Shown: piece after piece, positions 54,505-63,303 of the stretch | How the letters are laid out: each line of letters opens with the position of its first letter | How positions within the stretch are numbered: position 1 is the first letter of the stretch | Notes under the pieces: model-generated | The model's input: the letters and a program-made list of their open reading frames with translations, nothing else | The model's database searches: none | What the model was told of the DNA's origin: nothing | Position numbers and translations under genes: made by a program | Source: Lachnospiraceae bacterium GAM79 | GTDB taxonomy: Bacteria > Bacillota > Clostridia > Lachnospirales > Lachnospiraceae | DNA: 64,000 bases | NCBI GenBank assembly: GCA_020735665.1 | Contig: CP085928.1 | Coordinates: 1,404,501 to 1,468,500, forward strand | Direction of reading: 5' to 3'

Positions 54505-55032
54505 TTACCCTATCAGTATTATCAAAAAGATCCCTCCGAGTAATCCAAGTGACCTGGATACTTTATTTATCCTGTGTGCTCTGTCCTTTTGTTCTTCATA
54601 CTCTGTCTGCATGTTCTGCTCCCACAGCTTCAGATTCCTGATCTGCATATCGATATCCATATAACACAGCCATTTTCCAAGCTCTTTTACCGCACCGATC
54701 TGTGCATCCGTCAGATAGCTGTATTCCATCAGACTTCCGATACTGCCTGTCCAGATCTGCTCAAAAGAAGAAGCATATTCTTCCGTCCGAAACTGCAGAG
54801 CCAGCCCGGCAAGCCAGTCTCCGATCCTTCCCCCTGCTTTATCCGATCCTTCCCGAATGATCTCGGTGATCTCCGATGCACTGTATGCCAGATGCCCATT
54901 TGCCATCCGGACAAATATCAGAAGCTCGTAGATATCTTCCACGCGCCGGTTCTGATAAACTCCTATCGTCTTTCCTATCCCATAGGAAGCTGTGACCACC
55001 AGAAGCATTCCAAGAATCTTTATATATAACAT
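54505..55032 (-). CDS. spoIIIAB: Stage III sporulation protein AB
   Basis: It has 175 residues, with a membrane segment at each end (residues 3-22 and 155-174) and helical cytoplasmic middle; the GspF-like character and the block FVRMANGHLAYSASEITEII support the call. The start at 55032 has GGGAGG 7 bases upstream. Confidence 0.93.
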   Translation of the reverse strand: MLYIKILGMLLVVTASYGIGKTIGVYQNRRVEDIYELLIFVRMANGHLAYSASEITEIIREGSDKAGGRIGDWLAGLALQFRTEEYASSFEQIWTGSIGSLMEYSYLTDAQIGAVKELGKWLCYMDIDMQIRNLKLWEQNMQTEYEEQKDRAHRINKVSRSLGLLGGIFLIILIG

Positions 55033-55050
55033 ATGTACGCCTCCCTGCAC

Positions 55051-56064
55051 TTATGACAGTTCTGCTACAGCCGCTTCATTTTCATATGCCGATGTCAGGC
55101 GTTCATCCTCTGCCATAAAGAGAACACTTCCCCGATCGTCAAATATCGTCCGGATCTCTCCTGTCCGTTTGCGATTGCTCAGCACGATATATCGTTCAAA
55201 TACCCTCTCATCGACCAGCTTCCGTAGTCCCGGACGATTCCTGATATCATCAATGGAATTGCCATGTACGGTTGCGATCAGCTTACAGCCGCAGTTGATC
55301 ACGCTGTAGATCGCATCGATATCATCCCGGCTGCCAATCTCATCCACCGCTATGATCTGCGGTGACATCGAACGGATCAGCATCAGCATTCCATATGATT
55401 TTGGACAACAGTCAAGAATATCCGTCCGTATGCCGATATCATTTTGTGGTACGCCTTTATAACAGGCTCCGATCTCAGATCGTTCATCTACGACACCGAT
55501 AGTATTTCCTTTGAATCCTGGAAATCCATCCGACAACATCCGGATCATATCTCTAAGAAGTGTGGTTTTGCCACATCGCGGTGGGGAAATGATCAGTGTA
55601 TGAAATGTCTCATTTCCATTTATTATGTACGGAAGAACCTTCTTACAGCATCCCTTAACCTGATGTGACAAACGGATATTGATAAATGATATATGTCTGA
55701 CACTCTTGATCATTCCAGATTCCAGAATGACTTTTCCTGCAAGCCCTACACGATGTCCCCCTTGAATCGTTATAAATCCCTGCCGGATCTCATCCTCATA
55801 TGCATAGAGTGAATAGTTACTGATATATTCCAGCGTTTCCCTTATATCGGCAGGTGCTACCATATATGCTTTCTTACATTCTGTGGTTCGCTTTCCCTTC
55901 TCCGTCACAAAATATTCCCGATTATCATAGATCACGATCAAGGGTTCATTCATCCTAAGCCTTATCTCCTGAAGCTTGTTATAATCATATATCTCACTCG
56001 AAAATATTCTCCTTAACGCTACGGATAATATCTTCAATATTTCATTCTCTCTGCTTTTTTCCAA
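55051..56064 (-). CDS. spoIIIAA: Stage III sporulation protein AA (AAA-type ATPase)
   Basis: It is the cytoplasmic ATPase of the channel complex, 337 residues, related to secretion ATPases. Walker A is SPPRCGKTTLLRDM near residue 170, and Walker B is IIAVDEIGSRDDI near 245. GRVGLAGKVI precedes the ATPase core. It is the first gene of spoIIIA; a sigma-E promoter is expected in 56065-56130 but I could not fix it. Confidence 0.95.
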   Translation of the reverse strand: MEKSRENEILKILSVALRRIFSSEIYDYNKLQEIRLRMNEPLIVIYDNREYFVTEKGKRTTECKKAYMVAPADIRETLEYISNYSLYAYEDEIRQGFITIQGGHRVGLAGKVILESGMIKSVRHISFINIRLSHQVKGCCKKVLPYIINGNETFHTLIISPPRCGKTTLLRDMIRMLSDGFPGFKGNTIGVVDERSEIGACYKGVPQNDIGIRTDILDCCPKSYGMLMLIRSMSPQIIAVDEIGSRDDIDAIYSVINCGCKLIATVHGNSIDDIRNRPGLRKLVDERVFERYIVLSNRKRTGEIRTIFDDRGSVLFMAEDERLTSAYENEAAVAELS

Positions 56065-56231
56065 ACCGATTCACCTCATGCATATGTCATCTGTAACCAT
56101 TTTCACCTGTCAGTTCCATCATCTGCCAATACTCGAAAAGCATCTGCTTTTCTGATATGATCTGATACCTAAAGTAGGATGTTACACACTTCTGATAGTT
56201 ATAATGTATGCATGACAAATGAAATTTAGAA

Positions 56232-56281
56232 CAAAAAAATACCACATTCCTTTCTGAATTTTTCAGAGTGAAATGTGGTAT
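56232..56281 (-). terminator. Terminator of the small-ORF transcript
   Basis: On the minus strand ATACCACATT and AATGTGGTAT pair perfectly, with T7 after. Confidence 0.88.
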
Positions 56282-56386
56282 CAAAACCCGATGCGCAGAT
56301 CTTTGACATGAAGCCCTCACAATGGATCGGCACCATGATCGTACATCCCTCGCAGCCCTGTGCAAAGCTTCGATCTGCTCGCTTCA
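56282..56386 (-). other. Possible structured 3' region of the small-ORF transcript
   Basis: Between the stop at 56384 and the terminator there are two strong potential helices: TGAAGC (56381-56386) with GCTTCA (56309-56314), and GCAGATC (56372-56378) with GATCTGC (56295-56301). Their order (1, 2, 1', 2') would form a pseudoknot or two alternative folds. It contains no open frame with a ribosome site. Only one copy is available, so there is no covariation test. Confidence 0.4.
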
Positions 56387-56491
56387 GGCACCCTTTTTGT
56401 AATTTTCTTCTACTTCTTTTCCTGTCGTGCCAAGGTCGTTGACCCTGCCGGGTCTGCTCTCACGCACACCGGAATATTGAACGTTTGCCAT
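56384..56491 (-). CDS. Small ORF, 35 residues, unknown function
   Basis: ATG 56491 is preceded by GAGAGG 8 bases upstream. The peptide starts MANVQYSGVRESRPGR and continues with a charged, Lys/Glu-rich second half ending in YKKGA. It has no signal or membrane segment. A terminator about 100 bases downstream closes the transcript. I do not recognise it. Frame 0 after the TGA and the -1 frame (Cys-rich) both remain open, but neither has convincing support. Confidence 0.5.
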   Translation of the reverse strand: MANVQYSGVRESRPGRVNDLGTTGKEVEENYKKGA

Positions 56492-56542
56492 GTTTGCTAC
56501 CTCTCTTTAATTATTGGACATTTGTAACTATATCTATATCAC

Positions 56543-56686
56543 AATGATTAATCACCTTTGACATTACCAACCAGGGGACGCTTCCGCTCGTTGAGTCCTG
56601 CAGCGGTACTAAGATGCTGCTTGCGCACCACCTAAGAACCGGCGGACTCAAATGCCCCTGTTTTGGTAAGTCAAGATGCTTAATCA
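56543..56686 (-). repeat. Family A structured element, copy A6 (diverged)
   Basis: It lies just after the Rrf2 gene. The arms 56543-56577 and 56654-56686 pair with small bulges (AATGATTAA, TTGAC, TTACCAA, AGGGG). On the minus strand the core gives P2 GAGTCC/GGACTC, GGTTCTTAGG with CATCTTAGTACC, and the mini-hairpin GC-GGAA-GC, the same order as in other copies. The outer GCAAG/CTTGC helix is missing. Confidence 0.65.
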
Positions 56687-56724
56687 TTATCTGCTCCATG
56701 GATTTCGCAAATGTCTATCATATA

Positions 56725-57162
56725 TTAAATAACGTATTGATCTACCATCAGGTTGTTTTGCCAATCGACGAGATCGGCTAATGTGATGCCCTCTAATACA
56801 TCCTGTATTGCCTGATCGAGTTTCTCCCAGATCAGTACGCTGACACACATACTTCTGTTTTCGCAGTAGGCTGCGTTAGCGCCTACACAGTCAGCAGGTG
56901 CCAGACTTCCTTCTACCGTTTCTAATATCTGCCTCACCGTATAATTCTCCGGTGAAGCATATAACATGTATCCTCCACGCGCTCCACGGACACTTTTTAC
57001 CAGTGATGCCTTATTTAATATTGCAACGATCTGCTCCAGATATTTGTCTGAAATATGCTGTCTTCTTGCAATATCCTTTATCTTAACCGGCTCACCATTA
57101 TAATAGGTGGCCAGATCCAGCATCAGTTTTATCGCATATCTTCCTTTTGTTGATATCTTCAT
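56725..57162 (-). CDS. Rrf2 family transcriptional regulator
   Basis: It has 145 residues. A winged helix-turn-helix (KISTKGRYAIKLMLDLATYY; HISDKYLEQIVAILNKASLVKSVRGARGGY) is followed by three Cys (ADC-X7-C-X5-C, about residues 92-106) placed like the [2Fe-2S] ligands of IscR. It therefore likely senses iron-sulfur, redox or nitric oxide stress. No iscS or iscU follows, unlike most isc-linked members. AGGGAGG precedes the start. Confidence 0.92.
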   Translation of the reverse strand: MKISTKGRYAIKLMLDLATYYNGEPVKIKDIARRQHISDKYLEQIVAILNKASLVKSVRGARGGYMLYASPENYTVRQILETVEGSLAPADCVGANAAYCENRSMCVSVLIWEKLDQAIQDVLEGITLADLVDWQNNLMVDQYVI

Positions 57163-57410
57163 CTTGACCTCCCTGTCGTTGTTATCTGATTAAAATGATT
57201 CCATGCTTCTATACATCATCTGAATCTCATCTATTTTTTCTGCAAACATGATAAATTGTCGTTTGTATTGTAGTATACTATTTCTATAGGATTTATCAAG
57301 TACAAAATTATTTTTTATGGCGATCTATCCGGTTGTAATAAAATATTATCTTCTTTAATGCATCTTCCACTGAACAATCCACGTCAAATGCTGCATTTTC
57401 TCATTGTTAT

Positions 57411-57451
57411 AAAGAAAAGGCAGCTGTCTTATGCAGGTAGACAACTGCCTT
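57411..57451 (-). terminator. Terminator of the five-Cys peptide gene
   Basis: On the minus strand AAGGCAGTTGTCT and AGACAGCTGCCTT pair with one G-T, followed by TTCTTT, 33 bases after the stop. Confidence 0.88.
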
Positions 57452-57483
57452 GCTCACTTATCGTAATCTCAATCTATCGTCTA

Positions 57484-57588
57484 TCATGCATATGAAAAAT
57501 AAACCGTATTCATCCATACAGTCTGACAACAGCAACAACACATTCCCATATCATATTTTCTGTTTATCCTACTGTTTTCATATGTCAT
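57484..57588 (-). CDS. 34-residue peptide with five consecutive cysteines
   Basis: It is an unrecognised small gene with full expression signals: a TTGATA-17-TATAAT promoter (57657-57685), AGGAGG exactly 7 bases before ATG 57588, and a terminator after the TGA at 57484. The N-terminal half (about 14 residues) is polar and Tyr/Arg/Asn-rich. MCCCCCQTVW follows, then a Tyr/Phe-rich tail ending in YFSYA. There is no signal peptide. A run of five Cys could bind metal or be a substrate for modification (RiPP precursor), but no modifying enzyme is adjacent. Existence as a gene is well supported; function is unknown. Confidence 0.75.
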   Translation of the reverse strand: MTYENSRINRKYDMGMCCCCCQTVWMNTVYFSYA

Positions 57589-57656
57589 GATCGAACCTCC
57601 TGTGTTTTAATCTCTACTTATCTCATAGGTTTAATATGTTTTAACTTTATGGGCTG

Positions 57657-57685
57657 ATTATATATTACCAATATCTTCCTATCAA
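57657..57685 (-). promoter_or_regulatory. Sigma-A promoter of the five-Cys peptide gene
   Basis: On the minus strand TTGATA, a 17-base spacer and a perfect TATAAT are present, about 70 bases before the start codon. The neighbouring gap 57163-57410, upstream of Rrf2, is AT-rich with nothing I can name. Confidence 0.8.
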
Positions 57686-57726
57686 TATATTTTCTCAATA
57701 ATTTTTAAACTCAGCCAATTATTTTA

Positions 57727-57804
57727 AATAAAAAAGACTTTGTCGAAACAACTCATATCCTGAAAACTATTCTTCAGAAATTATCTTGTTCCCGGCAAAG
57801 CCTT
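57727..57804 (-). terminator. Terminator of the lipoprotein gene
   Basis: AAGGCTTTG and CAAAGTCTT, with inner AACAA/TTGTT, form the stem on the minus strand, followed by TTTTTATTT. Confidence 0.7.
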
Positions 57805-57870
57805 TTCCTTTTTACTATTTAATTCATGCGTTCTTTGTTATTGATCGCTTCTTTCGAATTTTCTGCCGGT

Positions 57871-58608
57871 TTACTGGAAGAATCCGGCATCAGCGGACTT
57901 ATTATAGATTCCATAACATCCAAGCGTAGTTGCATCAGTAGAACGAGTCTGCCACCAGGACAAGAATCCGTCAGGCAATTCTGAGACAGGTGCATCCGGA
58001 GTATAGAAATAAATCTCTGTTCCGCTGTCCATGCCGGATGGCTCTCCTTCTTTATAACGGATACCATCTTCTATTCGTTCTGCTTCTTTATCAATAACAA
58101 CGCTGTCAAGCGTCATGGAATATGTATAATCATTTACTTTTTTGATATTTGCAAACTGTCCGCTGAAATTACAGAAATACACCGTTCCATTTGGATAATC
58201 ATTCTCATCTCTTTCTCCCATTTCCGAATCGGAAAATGCTCCCGTAAATGATCCATCCTCAGATAACGTGAGCGTTGTACTCCACCCACCGGCTCCACTG
58301 CTAAATACCATATCCATCGGATAAGTACCCGGCAGAGATGACACATCTTCCGACTGTGCTTCCGTTGTAGAAGCTTCAGCCTCTGTTGTACCGGTATCTT
58401 CTTCAGAAGAAGCCGCCTCTGTTGTCTGTGTCTCAGTCTCGGCTTCTGTCTTCTCTGTCGTTACTTCGGTTGATACCTCCGTTGTTCCTTTCGTCTTTTC
58501 TGTCGACTTTGATCTTTCACCATTACATCCAGCCAGCAAACCGGCTGCAAGCGTTGCTGCAAGTACTGCTGTCACGATTTTTCCTGATTGCGTTATATTC
58601 TTTCTCAT
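57871..58608 (-). CDS. Secreted lipoprotein of unknown function, 245 residues
   Basis: A lipoprotein signal (lipobox LLAGC, Cys28) is followed by a Thr/Glu/Ser-rich linker (about 33-95) and a beta-rich C-terminal domain (about 97-245; lipocalin-like in feel: TLTLSEDGSFTGAF, TYSMTLDSVVID). The start at 58608 has GGAGG 8 bases upstream; the open frame to 58722 is unsupported. Just after the stop another frame stays open for about 20 hydrophilic codons, so a late frameshift that shortened the C-terminus is possible but unproven. I do not recognise the domain. Confidence 0.75.
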   Translation of the reverse strand: MRKNITQSGKIVTAVLAATLAAGLLAGCNGERSKSTEKTKGTTEVSTEVTTEKTEAETETQTTEAASSEEDTGTTEAEASTTEAQSEDVSSLPGTYPMDMVFSSGAGGWSTTLTLSEDGSFTGAFSDSEMGERDENDYPNGTVYFCNFSGQFANIKKVNDYTYSMTLDSVVIDKEAERIEDGIRYKEGEPSGMDSGTEIYFYTPDAPVSELPDGFLSWWQTRSTDATTLGCYGIYNKSADAGFFQ

Positions 58609-58736
58609 GTTTAAAATCCTCCTGCATTCATTTATAAATACATTTCCGGAATTCTTATTGCGACTCTCATCACAATGCCTTTCCTCGGCTGTTTTCGAAT
58701 ACAAAAAGTATATGCTTGTCATCCCGTTTTGTCAGC

Positions 58737-60164
58737 TTAATTATTCGTTATAGATGTTGCATTTCGTTTACGATTATTACGGTTCTTTAACCAATCTTTG
58801 AACTCCGGCAGGGTCTTTCTTCCGGCTTCCGTAACCGGCTTCACCCATTTGCCTGATCTGGTATAAACAAGCTCGATTGCCAGACGCACCAGCTCATCCG
58901 TATATACAAATGAGAATACCGCAAGGAAAGGCAGATGTAAGACCATGCCTGCGATCCATGTCGCCGGAACGCTGACCAGGAATAAACCGCCAATCTCCAC
59001 ATAGGTTCCGACTCTCGTCTCACCTGCTGCCCGATATCCCTCATTCATAATATAGTTACAGGTTCGAACGGCACCGAAAAACAGGTAAATATATAACATA
59101 TACATGCCATACCGAAGTGCCTGATCACCCAGTCCAAATAAGCCAAACAGCGGTTCATGCAATAACGCACAGATCAGCACAATCCCGAAAGTAACTGCCG
59201 GACAGAATAATGCCGACCGCTTCATAAACCGGTATGCTCCCTTATGGTCACCGGCGCCGACAGACTGTCCGATCACAACACTGGTGGCATTTGACAAACC
59301 ACCGAAGAATGCATAGACAAAGCCCTCGCAGACACGGAACGCCGCCATAGCCGCAATCGCGGATTCATTCTGATGTCCGATCACAATATTGATCAGCATT
59401 TGTCCTACTCCATAAAACAGTTCATTGCAAAGGATCGGAAATGCATTTGACAGATATACTTTGATAAATCCGCCATGGAATAAGAACATCTGACTCAGAC
59501 GAATCCGCACCTTGCATTCTGAACGCATCAGATAGATAAACAGCAGTAATAAATTGATGATTGCAGATGCAAGTGTTCCGACTGCTGCACCGGCTGCACC
59601 CATTTTCGGTGCGCCGAATTTACCGTATATCAATACAAAGTTCAAACAGAAATTCACTACCAATCCTACGATGGAACAGATAAGCGGCGCTTTCACCCGC
59701 TCTGTTGACCGTAGCAGGAAGCTGATAAGTACAGCAAATACCTGAAGCGGATATGCCCATCCGACGATCCGCATATACGGCTTTCCGATCTGGATAAATA
59801 CTTCTTTATCTGTATATACCCCCAATAAGAATTCCGGTCTGATAATACACAGAGATGCAAATGCAAATCCCACGATTGCCATACAGATGAAAGTGATACC
59901 GAATGTACGGTTAATTCCCTTTTCATCATCCGCTCCCCAGTACTGGGAAAAGAACAGGATCGACGCACTGGCGAAGCCCCAGTAGCAGCTAAAGAACAGT
60001 GAGCTGATCTGCGAACAGATACCAACTGCTGCCACACACGACTCTCCCAGTCTTCCGATCATGATCGTATCTACCATACTGGCTGTTGTAGTTAATAAAT
60101 TCTGTAATGCGATAGGAAATGCAATCGTTAGCATCACATACAGAAAGGATTTTTTGTTTTTCAT
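58737..60164 (-). CDS. MATE family efflux transporter
   Basis: It is a second 12-helix MATE pump, 475 residues, distinct from the one at 28944. Blocks are AFPIALQNLLTTTASMVDTIMIGRLGE, SQYWGADDEKGINRTFG and the repeat-half VVIGQSVGAGDHKGAYRF. It begins 16 bases before the end of the LRR/CAP gene in the same direction. The substrate is unknown. Confidence 0.93.
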   Translation of the reverse strand: MKNKKSFLYVMLTIAFPIALQNLLTTTASMVDTIMIGRLGESCVAAVGICSQISSLFFSCYWGFASASILFFSQYWGADDEKGINRTFGITFICMAIVGFAFASLCIIRPEFLLGVYTDKEVFIQIGKPYMRIVGWAYPLQVFAVLISFLLRSTERVKAPLICSIVGLVVNFCLNFVLIYGKFGAPKMGAAGAAVGTLASAIINLLLLFIYLMRSECKVRIRLSQMFLFHGGFIKVYLSNAFPILCNELFYGVGQMLINIVIGHQNESAIAAMAAFRVCEGFVYAFFGGLSNATSVVIGQSVGAGDHKGAYRFMKRSALFCPAVTFGIVLICALLHEPLFGLFGLGDQALRYGMYMLYIYLFFGAVRTCNYIMNEGYRAAGETRVGTYVEIGGLFLVSVPATWIAGMVLHLPFLAVFSFVYTDELVRLAIELVYTRSGKWVKPVTEAGRKTLPEFKDWLKNRNNRKRNATSITNN

Positions 60165-60180
60165 ATTTCATTTATCACGT

Positions 60181-62973
60181 TTATGAAACCTTGATCGTTA
60201 CCTTTTTCGTTTTGCTCCTATATACAGAGGTGCCCTTTGCTTTAACCGTAACGGTATAGGTTCCTCGTGGTGTTCCCTTCTTTACTGTTACGCGTCCCTT
60301 TTTTGTAACAGTAATATATTTTTTTGCTTTTTTAGCAACGGAATACGTTACCTTTCCCTTAGCTTTCTTAACACCAACTGTAAAGGTATGCTTACTTCCC
60401 AGTTTTCCGGTTGCTTTTTTCACCTTATATTTTTTAGAGGTGACATTTAATTTCATTGTGTTTGATTTCTTGATCACAAGTTTTGCGACATTGGATCTGG
60501 CCGTGTTGCTGTTTTTCGTTGCCTTTGCAACTGCCACTACATAATAAGTTCCAACTTTATATGGATATGATGCCAGTTTCTTTTTACACTTAGCATCTGA
60601 ATAATACCGATATGCGATTGCTCCTGCTTTTCCTTTTACAACAGCAGCATCTATCTTCTTTTTCTTTCCCGTATAGGTGACAGTTTTATTTTTCAGTTTC
60701 AGGACAGGTGTGGTTTTCGCAGACTGATCCGATTTTTTATTTTCTTTTACAGTTAAAGTAATCGACGCCTGATAATATCCTGTCTTACCTGTAATCTTTA
60801 CCTTACCACTTCCTACAAATGAAATTTTTCCATTTGAGTCTATGGTGGCAACACTCTTTTTGTCCGATGTCCATGTTATATTGCTGCTTGTAAATGGACA
60901 ATAGATCTCAAATCCCGGGTTTATCAGCATCATTTTCGCATTCATGTGCTTCCCAACTACATAGGAATCTGCGTCTGTCTGTATTTTAAATTTATATAAA
61001 TAAGTCTCAGCATCTCCCCACATTATGCCTGCAGTGGTAACCGCCTCTGTAAATTCGCCTTTGGGGATATTGACACTCTGTATTACCATCCGGTCTTCCT
61101 GTTTAACTGCTTCCTGTGTCACCTTTGATCCAAAGCATTGTACCCATGTATAAGTTCCATTAATATAAAAACATCCAACACCTATGGAAGTATAATCTTC
61201 ATCTAAAATATTTTCTCTATGACCTGTTGAATTCATCCAACTATCCATTACAGATTCAGACGTTGTCTGATTGATTGCTATATTTTCTGCTATCATATTC
61301 TTATCTGCCGAAAAACAGGATGCTCCATCCGGTCTGGTATGAGAGAATAATACAGCCTGATCGCCCGCTCTAACCATAGCAGTTTCCAAAAGACCCGTAT
61401 CCATAGTCAATGCAGGTAATCCATTTTTTGCTCTTTCTTCATTCACCTTCGTCAATACTTCAAATGCTTTTGTATAGTCACGTTTTCCGGTAATCCGTAT
61501 GGTCTCCACATATCGAAGTCCATTTGCGCCGAATTTGACCAGATCCTTATTCTCGCAATTTATGATAACAGTTGAAGAAAATGCATTCTCATCAACAAAT
61601 TGCGTTGAAGCCGGAAGTGTTATCGACTGAAGAGACGGGCAATTTGCAAATGCTTGACGATATATAATCTTTACGTTTGGAAGGTATACATCCGTCAGTG
61701 AATAGCACTGTGCAAAATCAGCATAAGCTATTGATTCCAGTCCTAATCCACGGAATGTCTTAAGGTTACTGCAGCTGTTAAATACCGACCCTCCCCATTC
61801 CTTCATCGTCGCAGGAAGCGTTATTTCAGTCAATCCCGAACATCCTAAAAATGTCCGCATTCCAAGTGTTGTTAATCCGCCAAAATCAATAGAGCTTATA
61901 TTTTCACACTCTTCAAACATAGAATAAGAACTCTCTTTTAATCCACTGCCAAATTTTACGGCTGTGAGCATATTACATTGCTCAAATGCAAAATAACCGA
62001 CTTCGCTGATCTTATCTGAAATCGTCAATATTCCCGATAACTGAGAACGATAGAATGCTCCTTCCCCCAGCGTAGTTACATTTGCAAAGTCTACTGAATT
62101 TAAACCTCTTACATTATAAAATGCATATGCTCCAATCTCCTTTACATTTGCCGGTATCGCAAAGGTTCCGACTCTGCTTTGGAACGGATACATAACAAGC
62201 ACTGTTCCATCCTTTGAATATACAATACCATTCTGTGCAATATAGGATGGATTTCCCACTGCAACTGTATAACTCTCTATCGTGGTATTTCCGAAAAACA
62301 CTAATGGTGAAATAGATGTGATACCTGCAGGTATTTCATATGTTACAGCACTTGTTCCCTGGAACGCATAAGATTCCAGGCTTGTGGCACCCGGCGTTAC
62401 AATCTTTGTTACAGCCGAACAATCACAATATGCACCACTGCCAACTGTATTCACACCAGATGGCAATACAATCTCTGTCAGTCCATAGCACTCATAAAAG
62501 GCGGCATCTCCGATCTTTGTCAATGTATCCGGATAACTTACCGATGTAATCGATGACATCTGTAAAAAATTCCGGTTTCCTATACCTGTAATACCTCTCT
62601 GGATTATAACTTTCTCAACATTGAATGTAATCCATGGTGCTTTATTTGATGAATCAGCATCCGGCATATCGCCACTTCCTGATATCGTAAGCGTGGTACC
62701 GGAAAGGCTCCATGATATATTCCCCCATGTTCCGCTCTGTGTTGTACTGTCAGTGCTATACATAGCTATATCATAATCAGAATACAACTCCGGTCCCGAA
62801 CTATTTTCTTCTATTTTTACATATCCTGCTGCCGGCTCCTGATCCGCCTCTGTCTCAGCTATAATATTCGATGTCTGTTGCTCTGCATGAACAAGCTTAA
62901 CCGGAGTCCAAAGCATTCCGCATATGGCTCCGATTCCTAATGCTATTGTAAATTTAAATCTGTAATTTCTCAT
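60181..62973 (-). CDS. Secreted LRR_5 / CAP / BIG2 surface protein
   Basis: It has 930 residues. A signal peptide (1-31) is followed by BspA-type leucine-rich repeats (LRR_5, about 124-478; repeating LTEITLPATMKEWG-like units), a CAP/SCP domain (about 505-615; VNEERAKNGLPALTMD, SHTRPDG, WMNSTGHRENIL, GVGCFYINGTYTWVQCFG), a BIG2 domain (about 670-748; TSDKKSVATIDSNGKISF) and a Lys-rich beta C-terminus. The combination suggests a secreted surface protein, perhaps for host or microbe contact. No sortase motif is seen. The basic C-terminus may hold it on the cell wall by charge. Confidence 0.9.
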   Translation of the reverse strand: MRNYRFKFTIALGIGAICGMLWTPVKLVHAEQQTSNIIAETEADQEPAAGYVKIEENSSGPELYSDYDIAMYSTDSTTQSGTWGNISWSLSGTTLTISGSGDMPDADSSNKAPWITFNVEKVIIQRGITGIGNRNFLQMSSITSVSYPDTLTKIGDAAFYECYGLTEIVLPSGVNTVGSGAYCDCSAVTKIVTPGATSLESYAFQGTSAVTYEIPAGITSISPLVFFGNTTIESYTVAVGNPSYIAQNGIVYSKDGTVLVMYPFQSRVGTFAIPANVKEIGAYAFYNVRGLNSVDFANVTTLGEGAFYRSQLSGILTISDKISEVGYFAFEQCNMLTAVKFGSGLKESSYSMFEECENISSIDFGGLTTLGMRTFLGCSGLTEITLPATMKEWGGSVFNSCSNLKTFRGLGLESIAYADFAQCYSLTDVYLPNVKIIYRQAFANCPSLQSITLPASTQFVDENAFSSTVIINCENKDLVKFGANGLRYVETIRITGKRDYTKAFEVLTKVNEERAKNGLPALTMDTGLLETAMVRAGDQAVLFSHTRPDGASCFSADKNMIAENIAINQTTSESVMDSWMNSTGHRENILDEDYTSIGVGCFYINGTYTWVQCFGSKVTQEAVKQEDRMVIQSVNIPKGEFTEAVTTAGIMWGDAETYLYKFKIQTDADSYVVGKHMNAKMMLINPGFEIYCPFTSSNITWTSDKKSVATIDSNGKISFVGSGKVKITGKTGYYQASITLTVKENKKSDQSAKTTPVLKLKNKTVTYTGKKKKIDAAVVKGKAGAIAYRYYSDAKCKKKLASYPYKVGTYYVVAVAKATKNSNTARSNVAKLVIKKSNTMKLNVTSKKYKVKKATGKLGSKHTFTVGVKKAKGKVTYSVAKKAKKYITVTKKGRVTVKKGTPRGTYTVTVKAKGTSVYRSKTKKVTIKVS

Positions 62974-63303
62974 TTTTCTCCTCCCATATTCATATATTAT
63001 TCATAACTATACTGTATCTTTAAAATGTCGTTTTGTCTATAGAAATAATCCCATTTTTCTCCATTTATCCATATGCTCTGTTTTTTCATATGATCACTGG
63101 CGTAAAAATTCTCGTTCTACCCGTGTTATTTTTAAAAACAATTTATATAGCATTCTGTTCGTGTTTTTTGTTTTTACTATTGTCTTATTTAAAATAGAAT
63201 GATAATGTAATATACAGAAAGCACGGTATATCTTTCATTAATCCGATTATATCGGGTCATTTTCTTTTGTTACTATAAATAACATTTTGTCAAGGAGTAC
63301 ATT

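Noticed and set aside
56087-56365. 92-residue minus-strand frame through the small-ORF tail and terminator
   Set aside because: It begins after the small-ORF stop without a ribosome site and runs through the terminator stem, so it is not coding.
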